Of a stretch of 64,000 nt of DNA, positions 34,206 through 42,742 are shown piece after piece. This DNA comes from Pseudomonas graminis. Its GTDB lineage: Bacteria > Pseudomonadota > Gammaproteobacteria > Pseudomonadales > Pseudomonadaceae. The notes beneath the pieces are model-generated. The model was not told the origin of the DNA. It saw only the letters and a program-made list of their open reading frames with translations, and ran no database searches. A program made the translations under genes and the position numbers. The stretch's first letter is position 1; each line of letters opens with the position of its first letter. Location: assembly GCF_900111735.1 (NCBI RefSeq), contig NZ_FOHW01000017.1:60748-124747 (forward strand), in the 5' to 3' direction.

Positions 34206-35438
34206 ATGGCTTTAATCGTACAAAAGTTTGGCGGCACCTCGGTGGGCTCGGTAGAGCGCATCGAACAGGTAGCCGACAAGGTCAAGAAATTCCGTGATGC
34301 GGGCGATGATCTGGTGGTCGTGCTATCGGCCATGAGCGGCGAAACCAATCGCCTGATCGAACTGGCCCGGCAGATTAGTGATCAGCCGGTGCCACGCGAG
34401 CTTGACGTCATTGTTTCCACCGGCGAGCAGGTCACCATCGCTCTGCTGGCAATGGCGCTGATCAAGCGAGGCGTGCCGGCTGTTTCGTACACCGGTAATC
34501 AGGTCCGCATCCTGACCGACAGCGCCCATAACAAGGCGCGTATTCTGCAGATCGACGATCAGAAAATTCGCTCTGACCTGAAGGCCGGTCGTGTGGTGGT
34601 GGTCGCCGGTTTCCAGGGCGTCGACGAAGACGGCAACATCACGACCCTGGGCCGTGGCGGTTCCGACACCACCGGCGTGGCGCTCGCTGCGGCGTTGAAA
34701 GCCGATGAGTGCCAGATCTACACCGACGTCGACGGCGTCTACACCACTGACCCGCGTGTTGTTTCGCAGGCCCAGCGTCTGGACAAGATCACCTTCGAGG
34801 AAATGCTGGAGATGGCGAGCCTCGGCTCCAAGGTCCTGCAGATCCGCGCGGTCGAATTCGCCGGCAAGTACAACGTCCCGCTGCGCGTACTGCACAGCTT
34901 CAAAGAGGGTCCAGGCACCCTCATTACCATTGATGAAGAGGAATCCATGGAACAGCCGATCATTTCGGGCATCGCCTTCAACCGCGACGAAGCCAAGCTG
35001 ACCATCCGTGGCGTGCCAGACACCCCGGGCGTTGCGTTCAAGATTCTCGGTCCCATCAGCGGCGCGAACATCGAAGTCGACATGATCGTGCAGAACGTTT
35101 CGCACGATAACACCACCGATTTCACCTTCACCGTGCACCGCAACGATTACCAGGCAGCGCTGCAGGTTCTGCAGAACACCGCCAATGAAATCGGCGCCCG
35201 TGAAGTCATTGGCGACACCAAAATCGCCAAGGTTTCCATCGTCGGTGTTGGCATGCGGTCACACGCCGGTGTCGCCAGTCGCATGTTTGAAGCGCTGGCC
35301 AAGGAAAGCATCAACATCCAGATGATCTCGACGTCCGAAATCAAGGTCTCGGTGGTGATCGAAGAGAAGTACCTGGAGCTGGCCGTGCGCGCGCTGCACA
35401 CTGCTTTTGAACTCGACGCACCGCGTCAGGGCGAATAA
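34206..35438 (+). CDS. lysC: Aspartate kinase
   Basis: Aspartokinase of 410 residues, first step of the lysine, threonine, methionine and diaminopimelate route. VQKFGGTSVGS is the kinase signature; residues 1-~245 form the kinase domain and two ACT-type regions (about 265-340 and 345-405) bind the feedback inhibitor. An in-frame ATG at 34947 (residue 248), preceded by GAAGAGGAATCC, could start the beta subunit known in alpha2beta2 aspartokinases. Downstream csrA and tRNA-Ser keep the P. aeruginosa order. Confidence 0.96.
   Translation: MALIVQKFGGTSVGSVERIEQVADKVKKFRDAGDDLVVVLSAMSGETNRLIELARQISDQPVPRELDVIVSTGEQVTIALLAMALIKRGVPAVSYTGNQVRILTDSAHNKARILQIDDQKIRSDLKAGRVVVVAGFQGVDEDGNITTLGRGGSDTTGVALAAALKADECQIYTDVDGVYTTDPRVVSQAQRLDKITFEEMLEMASLGSKVLQIRAVEFAGKYNVPLRVLHSFKEGPGTLITIDEEESMEQPIISGIAFNRDEAKLTIRGVPDTPGVAFKILGPISGANIEVDMIVQNVSHDNTTDFTFTVHRNDYQAALQVLQNTANEIGAREVIGDTKIAKVSIVGVGMRSHAGVASRMFEALAKESINIQMISTSEIKVSVVIEEKYLELAVRALHTAFELDAPRQGE
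34947..35438 (+). other. Possible internal start giving aspartokinase beta subunit
   Basis: ATG at 34947 is in frame with lysC and begins MEQPIISGIAF just before the first ACT region. AGAGGA 4-9 bases upstream could bind ribosomes. The product would be a 163-residue regulatory subunit made of the ACT domains only, as reported for other class alpha2beta2 aspartokinases. Confidence 0.5.
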
Positions 35439-35617
35439 ATCTTGGGCAGAGGCGCGGTTTCGGCCGGGTCTTCTGCTACGGGATGTGCGCGAGAACCTGT
35501 TCTTTTTCCGGCGCTGGTCGATACTGAGGCATGGACCTGGGGTCGCTTGCGGCTCGGGCCATGCCGTTTGTCTACGCAGACTGTAGTCCCTTGAATGTAA
35601 GCCGTAAGGAGATAGGT

Positions 35618-35806
35618 ATGCTGATTCTGACTCGCCGGTGCGCGGAAAGTCTGATCATTGGTGATGGTGAAATCACCGTGACCGTGCTCGGCGTAAAAGG
35701 CAATCAAGTACGCATTGGGGTTAACGCGCCCAAGGAAGTGGCCGTTCACCGCGAAGAGATTTACCTGCGTATAAAGAAAGAGAAGGACGAAGAACCAAGC
35801 CATTAA
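35618..35806 (+). CDS. csrA: Carbon storage regulator CsrA/RsmA
   Basis: RNA-binding post-transcriptional regulator of 62 residues. The family core [23 protein letters not shown] and VAVHREEIY is complete, including the RNA-binding arginine R44. AAGGAGATAGGT precedes the ATG at 35618. It binds GGA motifs in mRNA leaders and is titrated by RsmY/Z-type small RNAs, linking metabolism to secretion and biofilm. It lies between lysC and tRNA-Ser, which is the position of rsmA in P. aeruginosa. Confidence 0.96.
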   Translation: MLILTRRCAESLIIGDGEITVTVLGVKGNQVRIGVNAPKEVAVHREEIYLRIKKEKDEEPSH

Positions 35807-35868
35807 TTTTTATTGAATTTTTGGTTTGCAAACGGGGAAAAGGGTGGTTATTATACGCCCCGTGTTGC

Positions 35869-35959
35869 GGAGAGCTGGCCGAGTGGCCGAAGGCGCTCCC
35901 CTGCTAAGGGAGTACACCTCAAAAGGGTGTCGGGGGTTCGAATCCCCCGTTCTCCGCCA
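35869..35959 (+). tRNA. tRNA-Ser(GCT)
   Basis: A 91-base tRNA with a long variable arm, as expected for serine. Acceptor GGAGAGC pairs with GTTCTCC, the anticodon loop is in CCCTGCTAAGGG, and the T arm is GGGGGTTCGAATCCCCC. CCA is encoded. Confidence 0.97.
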
Positions 35960-36066
35960 TTATTTGCTTAGTACGTTGTAATCTGGCTTGATCGGTAAGT
36001 TGCTGAATTTACTCGAAAAAGTGCTTGACCAAGAGATTTGACGGCCTATAATGCGCGGCAACAAAT

Positions 36067-36143
36067 GCACTCGTAGCTCAGCTGGATAGAGTACTCGGCT
36101 ACGAACCGAGCGGTCACAGGTTCGAATCCTGTCGAGTGCACCA
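36067..36143 (+). tRNA. tRNA-Arg(ACG)
   Basis: A 77-base tRNA starting GCACTCG and ending CGAGTGCACCA. Anticodon stem-loop CTCGGCTACGAACCGAG gives ACG; the T arm is CACAGGTTCGAATCCTGTC. CCA is encoded. Confidence 0.97.
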
Positions 36144-36184
36144 TAAAACGAAAAGAAAAAATGCAAATGCGGGCTTTTTGCTTT

Positions 36185-36670
36185 CTAGCGTTTGCCTTTT
36201 ACACAGCCGTGTTCATCGAATGACACCTGTCGGCTGCGTCCTTTCTTCTCCTCATACACATAACGCACTTCAGCGTTACGGCTGATGATCTTGTCGGGCC
36301 GACCCAGCAAGCTTTCTACATCACGTTTGCTCATCCCCGTTGGCGTCTGCTGATTGATGATCGCCTTGCGGCGCTGCTCCGCACTCAGGACATTGCCGCA
36401 GCCGTCATCGCGCTGGCCCACGACCACCACTTCCCGGCTTTTAGGGGCTCTCATCGCGTGCGCTTTTGAAGCCGGAGAAGGGGCCGTGAAGGTCATGCCC
36501 GATGCCGGATTGATATCCTGTGGCGTTGTCGCTTGCCCGCTGGGGCAGCTCAGTGTGGTGAAGGTCACGCTGCCGCTTTGATCCTGGCAACGATTGACGG
36601 TAGTGGCGCCTGCGTCGAGTGAAGAAAAAAGCAGCAGGCTGATGAAGAGCTTTTGAGTGTTAAGCGGCAT
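36185..36670 (-). CDS. Exported DUF4124-like protein
   Basis: A 161-residue protein with a signal peptide of about 23 residues (ends LDAGATT). The next part, [19 protein letters not shown], resembles DUF4124, a short exported domain with two cysteines. The C-terminal half ([20 protein letters not shown], then VRYVYE) looks like the SmpA/OmlA-like fold of small outer-membrane lipoproteins, but there is no lipobox. GGGAGGACATTGCG before the ATG at 36670 fixes the start. It is convergent with tRNA-Arg. Periplasmic; function unknown. Confidence 0.75.
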   Translation of the reverse strand: MPLNTQKLFISLLLFSSLDAGATTVNRCQDQSGSVTFTTLSCPSGQATTPQDINPASGMTFTAPSPASKAHAMRAPKSREVVVVGQRDDGCGNVLSAEQRRKAIINQQTPTGMSKRDVESLLGRPDKIISRNAEVRYVYEEKKGRSRQVSFDEHGCVKGKR

Positions 36671-36990
36671 CGCAATGTCCTCCCTGACCCGAGTGCGGAA
36701 AGGGTAGCGATGAGAATTTCTCGCGGCGAGCGGGTTTTGTTCACCGGATGTGACGGGCGATATCAGTGATTCGGGCAACGGTTAGCGTTGCGTTGCAAGC
36801 GATTGTTTCACGATGAATTTTTAGCCTCCCGCCACGGCAAGCGGTGTATGATTGCGCCCGTCAGCCCCGCCGGGGCTTGTGGACTACCTCCATGGACTTA
36901 CCCAGTAGCAACTTAACACCAAGTTTCACCAATCAAGAATCGACTGATTGATCTTCTGGCGGGTTCCACTGCTGGGAGTGGAGTTCGCCT
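36671..36990. other. Divergent intergenic region before mgtE
   Basis: 320 bases with promoters for the exported protein and for mgtE. A GC-rich hairpin CAGCCCCGCCGGGGCTTG lies at about 36862. I see no riboswitch of the ykoK or mgtA type that I could defend. Confidence 0.4.
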
Positions 36991-38433
36991 ATGACCCAAA
37001 TCGAAGTAAAAAAGACGCAGGAAAGCCTTCAGGATCGTCTCGCCCAAGTCATCGACTTGCTGCAACGTCAGCGCATCGTCGAAGACCTGACACACCGTCA
37101 GGAAGGCCAGCACCAGGATCGTGTCGAGAGCCTCGTCCACCGGCAGAACCTCGTCGAGCTGCAGCGTAAGCTCGACGACCTGCACTCTGCCGACGTTGCC
37201 TACATCCTCGAAGCACTTCCCCTCGAAGACCGTCTGACGGTCTGGCAGCTGGTGAAGGCCGAGCGTGATGGCGACATCCTTCTCGAAGTGTCTGACTCCG
37301 TTCGGGAAACCCTGATCGCCGACATGGACGATCATGAGCTGCTTGCCGCCGCCAAGGAAATGGACGCCGACGAGCTCGCCGACCTTGCGCCAGAGCTGCC
37401 GCGCGATGTTGTCCATGAGCTGATGGAGGCGCTGGACAGCCAGCAGCGCGAGCGCGTGCGTTCCGCCTTGTCCTACGACGAGGAGCAGGTCGGCGCCCTG
37501 ATGGACTTCGAGATGGTGACCATCCGTGAGGATGTCAGCCTGGAAGTCGTTCTGCGTTATCTGCGTCGTCTCAAAGAGCTGCCCGGTCATACCGACAAGT
37601 TGTTCGTGGTCGATTCCGATGGCGTCCTAAAGGGCGTGCTGCCCATCAAGCGTCTGCTGGTCAATGACCCGGAGAAGCAGGTGTCGGAGGTCATGGCCAG
37701 TGACCCCGTGAGCTTCCACCCTGACGGTGATGCCTATGAAGCCGCCCAGGCGTTCGAACGTTACGACTTGATTTCTTCCCCGGTGGTCGACAAGAACGGC
37801 AAGCTGATCGGCCGTTTGACCATCGATGAAATGGTCGACCTTATCCGTGAGGAGAGCGAGACCGAAGTGCTCAACATGGCGGGTCTGCGCGAAGAAGAAG
37901 ACATCTTCGCCTCCGTCTGGCGCTCACTGCGCAACCGCTGGTCCTGGCTGGCCGTCAACCTGATTACAGCCTTTCTCGCCTCGCGGGTAATCGGCCTGTT
38001 CGAAGGCTCCATCGAGAAGCTGGTTGCGCTGGCAGCGCTGATGCCAATCGTGGCAGGGATTGGGGGCAACTCGGGCAACCAGACCATCACCATGATCGTC
38101 CGGGCCATGGCTCTCGATCAGGTCAACACCGGCAATACCTCACGCTTGATGCGCAAGGAGCTGGCAGTCGCGCTCATCAACGGTCTGGTGTGGGGCGGGG
38201 TCATCGGCATCGTCGCTTATCTGCTGTATCACAGCTGGTCCCTTGGGGTGGTGATGACCGTCGCCATGACATTGAATCTTCTGTTGGCAGCGTTGATGGG
38301 CGTGCTGATCCCCATGACGCTTTCCAGGCTTGGTCGCGATCCTGCGATGGGCGCCAGTGTGATGATCACGGCCATGACCGACAGCGGTGGGTTCTTTATC
38401 TTTCTCGGCTTGGCGACGGTGTTTTTGCTCTGA
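36991..38433 (+). CDS. mgtE: Magnesium transporter MgtE
   Basis: Mg2+-selective channel of 480 residues. Cytoplasmic N domain (about 40-165, MgtE_N superhelix), two CBS domains (about 165-290, e.g. VMASDPVSFHPDGDAYEAAQ) that sense Mg2+, and a C-terminal membrane part (about 315-480) with five helices including GIGGNSGNQT in the pore region. TGGGAGTGGAG lies before the ATG. Monocistronic, closed by a strong terminator. Confidence 0.95.
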   Translation: MTQIEVKKTQESLQDRLAQVIDLLQRQRIVEDLTHRQEGQHQDRVESLVHRQNLVELQRKLDDLHSADVAYILEALPLEDRLTVWQLVKAERDGDILLEVSDSVRETLIADMDDHELLAAAKEMDADELADLAPELPRDVVHELMEALDSQQRERVRSALSYDEEQVGALMDFEMVTIREDVSLEVVLRYLRRLKELPGHTDKLFVVDSDGVLKGVLPIKRLLVNDPEKQVSEVMASDPVSFHPDGDAYEAAQAFERYDLISSPVVDKNGKLIGRLTIDEMVDLIREESETEVLNMAGLREEEDIFASVWRSLRNRWSWLAVNLITAFLASRVIGLFEGSIEKLVALAALMPIVAGIGGNSGNQTITMIVRAMALDQVNTGNTSRLMRKELAVALINGLVWGGVIGIVAYLLYHSWSLGVVMTVAMTLNLLLAALMGVLIPMTLSRLGRDPAMGASVMITAMTDSGGFFIFLGLATVFLL

Positions 38434-38448
38434 CCGTACGCTTCACAC

Positions 38449-38474
38449 AAAAACCGCCTTCAGGGCGGTTTTTT
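38449..38474 (+). terminator. Rho-independent terminator of mgtE
   Basis: AAAACCGCC-TTCAG-GGCGGTTTTTT, a compact stem followed by a U-run, 16 bases after the mgtE stop codon. Confidence 0.92.
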
Positions 38475-38531
38475 AATGCGCGCGAAACAGTTGCCGTGTG
38501 CGAAACAATGGAATCATTGAATCTCAGGCAC

Positions 38532-38557
38532 AAAAAAGCCAGCAGAGCGCTGGCTTT
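38532..38557 (-). terminator. Rho-independent terminator of amrZ
   Basis: On the minus strand AAAGCCAGC-loop-GCTGGCTTTTTT, 22 bases beyond the amrZ stop codon. Confidence 0.88.
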
Positions 38558-38578
38558 CAAGTCTCTGGTTTGAACGAC

Positions 38579-38905
38579 TTATTCGTCGTCGTTTGCCAGG
38601 CTAGTGTCATGTGCAATCAGGGAAACCAGAGCGTTCTGTTGGCGGTGGGCCAACTGACGGAAGCGTTGCAGCAGCTCACGTTCGTGAAGCGAAAGCTCCG
38701 GGCTGTCCAGACGCAGACTTGGTTCATCACCCAGTGCGCCTTCTTGAATCAGACTTTGCTCAATACGCGCAATAATTTCCGAGTTCATGCTGCGGTGGTG
38801 CTGTTTGGCAACGTCCGCAATACGCTCGCGCATGCCTTCAGGTAGGCGAACTACGAACTTGTCAGCTGTGCGACTGGAATAATTGGCCTGTTTCATAGGG
38901 CTCAT
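38579..38905 (-). CDS. amrZ: Ribbon-helix-helix regulator AmrZ
   Basis: Arc/MetJ-type DNA-binding protein of 108 residues. The block [20 protein letters not shown] holds the beta strand that contacts DNA, and [17 protein letters not shown] the two helices; the C-terminal [20 protein letters not shown] matches AmrZ oligomerisation sequence. In Pseudomonas it controls alginate, motility and cyclic-di-GMP genes. The start at 38905 (MSPMKQ) follows the closest relatives; the ATG three codons later is possible, since neither has a strong ribosome site. Single-gene unit. Confidence 0.93.
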   Translation of the reverse strand: MSPMKQANYSSRTADKFVVRLPEGMRERIADVAKQHHRSMNSEIIARIEQSLIQEGALGDEPSLRLDSPELSLHERELLQRFRQLAHRQQNALVSLIAHDTSLANDDE

Positions 38906-39350
38906 ATATTTAACCGAATTAGTTCAAAGAAAGAGGCGGTTCTTGCATTAGGCCGCAGATGTCATGCTCTGACTGTCTTTTAGACGAAATGTTCAACTAG
39001 CCCCCATAAAGGATCGCCATCCTGCACCAATGCGTCGAATCCTTGGCGTCAAATGTGTGACAAATATTGAACTAGATAAAGGCTTTTAGCCAGCACCAAT
39101 TATCCGAAATGCGTTCTGGTTTGCAAAGTGGAAAGTCGAACGCCCTGTCAGTGCTGGGCAAGCGCGTGATGGCTTTCTGTCTTCAGCGTAGTGGGAGAGT
39201 GGCGTTAATACGAGGAGGCATTCAAGAAAGAGACGAAGGGTCTGCAGCGCCATGGGCGCCGTAGCGTAAGCCAAAGCCGACAGAGACGTGTCGATTTGCT
39301 TGTACGTGGCCATCAAGGGCCATCAAGGGCCATCAAGGCCTGGCAATGGG
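38906..39350. other. Intergenic region upstream of amrZ
   Basis: About 445 bases, less GC-rich than neighbours. It holds the amrZ promoter. ORFs crossing it lack ribosome sites. At 39308-39337 a decamer GGCCATCAAG is repeated three times head to tail. Confidence 0.5.
39308..39337. repeat. Three tandem copies of GGCCATCAAG
   Basis: Perfect 10-base direct repeat in three copies, between amrZ and the small membrane protein gene; likely slippage-prone. Confidence 0.8.
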
Positions 39351-39548
39351 TCAGGGCTTGGCTTGGCGCAAGACTGGATCGAACTTGATGCGACGTCCTA
39401 CGAACAGCGCCGCGACGAACAGGCTGGCGAAAATCCCGGCGGCCGCTTTCGCCAGCGTACTCATGGTCTCCATTGAAGGAACCAGCAGTTGATCTGCGGC
39501 AAGGGCCATCAGGGCCAGAATCAGGAATGAAATTGCTGCTTTGGACAT
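39351..39548 (-). CDS. Small membrane protein, DUF1328-like
   Basis: A 65-residue protein with two hydrophobic helices (about 4-22 and 33-50) and a basic C-terminus (FVGRRIKFDPVLRQ). The arrangement AISFLILALMALAAD, a short loop, then AAAGIFASLFVAALFVGRR resembles DUF1328/YtjA small membrane proteins, though the loop differs. ATG at 39548; the upstream AGAGAAC is a modest ribosome site. It follows the 82-residue ORF on the same strand after 74 bases. Function unknown. Confidence 0.65.
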   Translation of the reverse strand: MSKAAISFLILALMALAADQLLVPSMETMSTLAKAAAGIFASLFVAALFVGRRIKFDPVLRQAKP

Positions 39549-39622
39549 GACTGTTCTCTAAAGGGGTGCTCTCGGACGGTGAGTGCGTGAAGCCGTTGCA
39601 GTAACCGATCAGCCATTGCTGA

Positions 39623-39871
39623 TCAGAAAACCCAGCGCTCCGAGCGATTAACCGGCACGATTTCTTCGTTGTCATGGGCCAGAATGGCTTCTGTGCCCTG
39701 ATTTGGCATGGCGGCGAACCGCGGTGCCTGCTGCATAAGATGATGGGGCTGAGCCTGAACTGCGATGGTCTCTGATTTCACGGCCTCTGACGTGCTGCCA
39801 TCGTTCTGGAAGTGGAAGGCGACCAATGCGACGAGCGCGGCAGCGTTGAGCAGGGACAGTGTCATGTTCAT
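39623..39871 (-). CDS. Hypothetical protein with N-terminal membrane anchor
   Basis: An 82-residue protein. One hydrophobic N-terminal segment (about 3-20) could be a signal anchor; the remainder is polar with Gln/Pro/His (AVQAQPHHLMQQAPRFA) and ends SERWVF. I do not recognise a family. GCGAAGG stands upstream of the ATG. It probably forms a unit with the DUF1328-like gene. Confidence 0.55.
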   Translation of the reverse strand: MNMTLSLLNAAALVALVAFHFQNDGSTSEAVKSETIAVQAQPHHLMQQAPRFAAMPNQGTEAILAHDNEEIVPVNRSERWVF

Positions 39872-40159
39872 CTCGGGTACCTTCGCTGGGGACGGCGTTC
39901 AGAGGGGGTGATTCGCGAAGAAGAGAGGTGCAGTCTGCATGCCAACCCTTAAACCAAAAAAAAGCTATTAAAATCAATGGGATATTTATATTTTTACGGA
40001 TTGTAGGATTGCGTTTTGCAATGAGGCCCTTGGCCATCGTTGCATTCTGCACGATAGCCCTCTGATGTGACCGGCGCGCAGCGTCTTACAGCTTCCGATG
40101 GTAATGACGACATGACAAGCCAGCGGCTTGTCGTTAAGATGCACGCCGTCCGTTTTGGT

Positions 40160-40231
40160 GTCCTCTTAGTTCAACGGATAGAACGAGCCCCTCCTAAGGG
40201 CTAGATGCAGGTTCGATTCCTGCAGGGGACA
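40160..40231 (+). tRNA. tRNA-Arg(CCT), CCA not encoded
   Basis: Acceptor GTCCTCT pairs with AGGGGAC; anticodon loop CTCCTAA in AGCCCCTCCTAAGGGCT gives CCT; T arm GCAGGTTCGATTCCTGC. After the discriminator base A the DNA reads TAT, so CCA must be added by the nucleotidyltransferase, unlike the other two tRNAs here. No integrase or att duplication is seen next to it. Confidence 0.92.
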
Positions 40232-40327
40232 TATCTGATTCACCTGCACTCCCGCCAGAACACTGTGCCTCTCCCGCAACACGCCTTCTCCAGTCACACG
40301 TCCCGGCCGTTTGGCCAGCCAGCCCAA

Positions 40328-41917
40328 TCAATCTGTCGTTTGTGCCTGCGCGCTCGCCTGTGTGTGCTGATCCGCGTACCACCGGTTGCGGCCATTATTT
40401 TTTGCGTAGTAAAGATAGGCATCCGCCGCCTTGATCATGCCGGCAGGGGTGGTGTCTTCCAGCGCGGGGAATCTGGCCGTGACACCTGCGCTTGCGGTGA
40501 CGATCTGTTCCGGATGATCGGCGTGTTCCAGGGCGAGCCCTCGGATGGCCTGCAAGATGTCCGCGGCGAGACGGCCGGCACCCTGGATATCGGTATCCGG
40601 AAGGAGCACCGTGAACTCCTCGCCACCGTAGCGAACGGCGAGGTCCGCCGGCCGTTTCAACACCCCGCTGATGGCCTGGGCGACCTTCTGCAGACAGTCG
40701 TCACCCGCCGCATGGCCGTAGCGGTCGTTGAAGCGCTTGAAGTAATCGATGTCGAGCATGATCAAGGCGAGCGGGTAGCGCTGTCGTTTTGCCCGGCCGA
40801 TCTCGCTGTTAAGCGCCATGTCGAGGCGGCGCCGGTTGCCCAGTTGCGTCAGGCTGTCCGTCAGGGCCATGTCTCTGACGGCCTGATGGGCAAGGCGAAT
40901 TTCGCTCTCCATGGCCATGCGACCGCGCAACTGGGTGAGCACGATGAAGGCAAATCCAATAAAGCCGGCGACCAGCACCAGCAGCACAAGTCCGGACTTG
41001 AGCAGATCGCGACGCCACGGCCCGACAAAGGATTCTCTCGACAGCCCTGCCTGGACCACCAGCGGATAACTCGACAACGCCCGAAAGGCGTACAGCCGGT
41101 ACGTGCCGTCGACGACGGCTTTGATCTCCGCGATCCCTTGGTTGGCGGTCAGCAGGTAGCGTTTGAATATCTCGCTGTCGGCAAGGCTTTGCCCCACAAC
41201 GGAATCCATGAACGGGCGCCTGACCAGAATGGTTCCGTCACGCATGGTCAGCACCAGTGCGCCGCGATCATCAATCTTGAAGTCGCCGTAATAATCCATG
41301 AAGTAGCTGAGCTTGATGGTCCCCAGAATCACGCCCGCGAACGAGCCGTCAGGATTATTCAGCCGTCGTGAGACCGGGATGATGAGCTCGCCGGTGGAGC
41401 GGCTTTTGACCACGTTGCTGATGCGCACACGCGGGTCTTTATGGTCGCGGTGATAAATGAAGTAGTCCCGGTCCGCATTGTTCGGGGTGTCCGGGGGCAC
41501 ATCCTTGTCCGTGACGATCCATCGCCCATCGGCGCCGTAGATGAACAGCCCGTGGAGCTGAGGCATGAGTCTCGATTGCTGCACCATCAATGCATGGATG
41601 CGCGGCGCGTTGATAGTCGCCAAACCATCGCCCTCGACCCGCTCACCGAGGGTGTACGTGAGGATGTCGACCTGCCGGATGGCGTCCTCGGCGTGCTGCG
41701 CGGTGGCACGCGCCAGGTTGGTGACCGAGTCCCGGGCGAAGTCGTAGGCGTGGTTGTAATCGCGCCAGGCGCGCCACCCCTCGACCGAGATGAACGTCAG
41801 CAACACCAGAATCATGAACGCAAGGGTGAGCCGAAACACGGCCGTGTTGCGCCCCGGTCCCAGGTCCAGTAGATCAAAGGCGCCTGACGGCGGTGGATGC
41901 TGTTCGCCTCCTGGCAT
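40328..41917 (-). CDS. Diguanylate cyclase with Cache sensor
   Basis: Membrane-bound GGDEF protein of 529 residues. TM helix 1 (about 27-46), a periplasmic double-Cache/PDC region (about 50-300; YFIYHRDHKDPRVRIS and GELIIPVSRR are typical), TM helix 2 (about 307-328) and a GGDEF domain (about 350-515). The active motif is GGEEF (431-435). R422 and D425, five residues before it, form an intact RxxD I-site for product inhibition. It likely makes c-di-GMP in response to a small ligand in the periplasm. AGGAGG precedes the ATG; a CheB-type gene ends 23 bases upstream on the same strand. Confidence 0.92.
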   Translation of the reverse strand: MPGGEQHPPPSGAFDLLDLGPGRNTAVFRLTLAFMILVLLTFISVEGWRAWRDYNHAYDFARDSVTNLARATAQHAEDAIRQVDILTYTLGERVEGDGLATINAPRIHALMVQQSRLMPQLHGLFIYGADGRWIVTDKDVPPDTPNNADRDYFIYHRDHKDPRVRISNVVKSRSTGELIIPVSRRLNNPDGSFAGVILGTIKLSYFMDYYGDFKIDDRGALVLTMRDGTILVRRPFMDSVVGQSLADSEIFKRYLLTANQGIAEIKAVVDGTYRLYAFRALSSYPLVVQAGLSRESFVGPWRRDLLKSGLVLLVLVAGFIGFAFIVLTQLRGRMAMESEIRLAHQAVRDMALTDSLTQLGNRRRLDMALNSEIGRAKRQRYPLALIMLDIDYFKRFNDRYGHAAGDDCLQKVAQAISGVLKRPADLAVRYGGEEFTVLLPDTDIQGAGRLAADILQAIRGLALEHADHPEQIVTASAGVTARFPALEDTTPAGMIKAADAYLYYAKNNGRNRWYADQHTQASAQAQTTD

Positions 41918-41940
41918 GCTCTCTGGCCTCCTGTTAGATA

Positions 41941-42537
41941 TCAGCTGTGGACGCTGCCGACCGCTTTGATCAGGGCGTCCGCCATTTCTTCCGCACTCAG
42001 CTGAGGGCTCAATATGGTTTTTCGCATCGTCTCAATCGGCATGCTGGGCACCGGCGCTTCGTCGGGGCGCTGGACGAAACTCAACCCGCCAGCGTTCCTG
42101 ACTTCTACTGCCCCATCCGCACCATCGGAATCGCCCCCTGACAGCACCAGGCTAATCACCCGCTCGCGAAACACTTCGGCAGCAGTGGTGAACAGACGAT
42201 CGGCGGCAGGACGTGCGAGTTTCACCTTGGGGCCATCGTCGAGATGAATGATCCCGGGCGAGACGATCTCCAGGTGCCGGTCTGCAGGAGCCAGATACAC
42301 ACGGCTCGGCAGTACCGGCTCGCCTTCTTTACCGTAGCCTACAGGCAGCGTCGAGTAGCGACCGAGCACCGAAGCCAGGTAGTCCGGGCCTGACGGGTTT
42401 GTGTGAATCACGATGAGCACGGCAGCCGGAAAATCCGCCGGGAGCCTGGCGAGCAGCTTGCGCAGGGCCTCGGTCGCGCCTTGTGAACCTGCGATGACGA
42501 CGACATCCCTCAGCACTTGGGTGTTTGTAGTGTCCAT
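41941..42537 (-). CDS. Stand-alone CheB-type methylesterase
   Basis: A 198-residue protein corresponding to the catalytic domain of chemotaxis methylesterase CheB without the receiver domain. The triad is visible: S18 in VVIAGSQGATEAL, H45 in VIHTNPSG and D138 in LSGGDSDGADG. GAGAACGGT before the ATG at 42537 fixes the start; an upstream extension lacks similarity. With no receiver, its activity is probably not controlled by CheA. It lies immediately upstream of the diguanylate cyclase, suggesting co-transcription, and there are no other che genes nearby. Confidence 0.88.
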   Translation of the reverse strand: MDTTNTQVLRDVVVIAGSQGATEALRKLLARLPADFPAAVLIVIHTNPSGPDYLASVLGRYSTLPVGYGKEGEPVLPSRVYLAPADRHLEIVSPGIIHLDDGPKVKLARPAADRLFTTAAEVFRERVISLVLSGGDSDGADGAVEVRNAGGLSFVQRPDEAPVPSMPIETMRKTILSPQLSAEEMADALIKAVGSVHS

Positions 42538-42664
42538 ACCGTTCTCCCTGACTGGATCTATAGGGTGGACCCAACCCAAGCGCTTGCCGTTCATTTTCAC
42601 GTCATCAGCGGCTGCCGGATCTCTTCCGGCCATTCATGCGTCCCTTGGGTCGGTCCCCAGGCAA

Positions 42665-42699
42665 TAAAAAAGCCACGAGACGCGAAGTCTCGTGGCTTT
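42665..42699 (-). terminator. Rho-independent terminator of mqo
   Basis: On the minus strand AAAGCCACGAGAC-loop-GTCTCGTGGCTTTTTT, a 13-base stem with U-run, about 45 bases after the mqo stop. Confidence 0.93.
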
Positions 42700-42742
42700 C
42701 GTGAGCAGCAGCATCGAAATCGATGCGACCGGTCAGGCGTTA

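Noticed and set aside
36185..36778. Longer start (197 codons) for the DUF4124-like gene
   Set aside because: The ATG at 36670 has a strong ribosome site and begins a signal peptide; the upstream extension does not.
36892..36951. 19-codon upstream ORF in the mgtE leader (MDLPSSNLTP...)
   Set aside because: Looked like a possible leader peptide for Mg2+ control, but there is no ribosome site and few prolines, and no attenuator structure overlaps it.
40160..42000. Genomic island inserted at the tRNA-Arg(CCT) gene
   Set aside because: Genes beyond it have ordinary Pseudomonas composition and no integrase or duplicated tRNA end is present.
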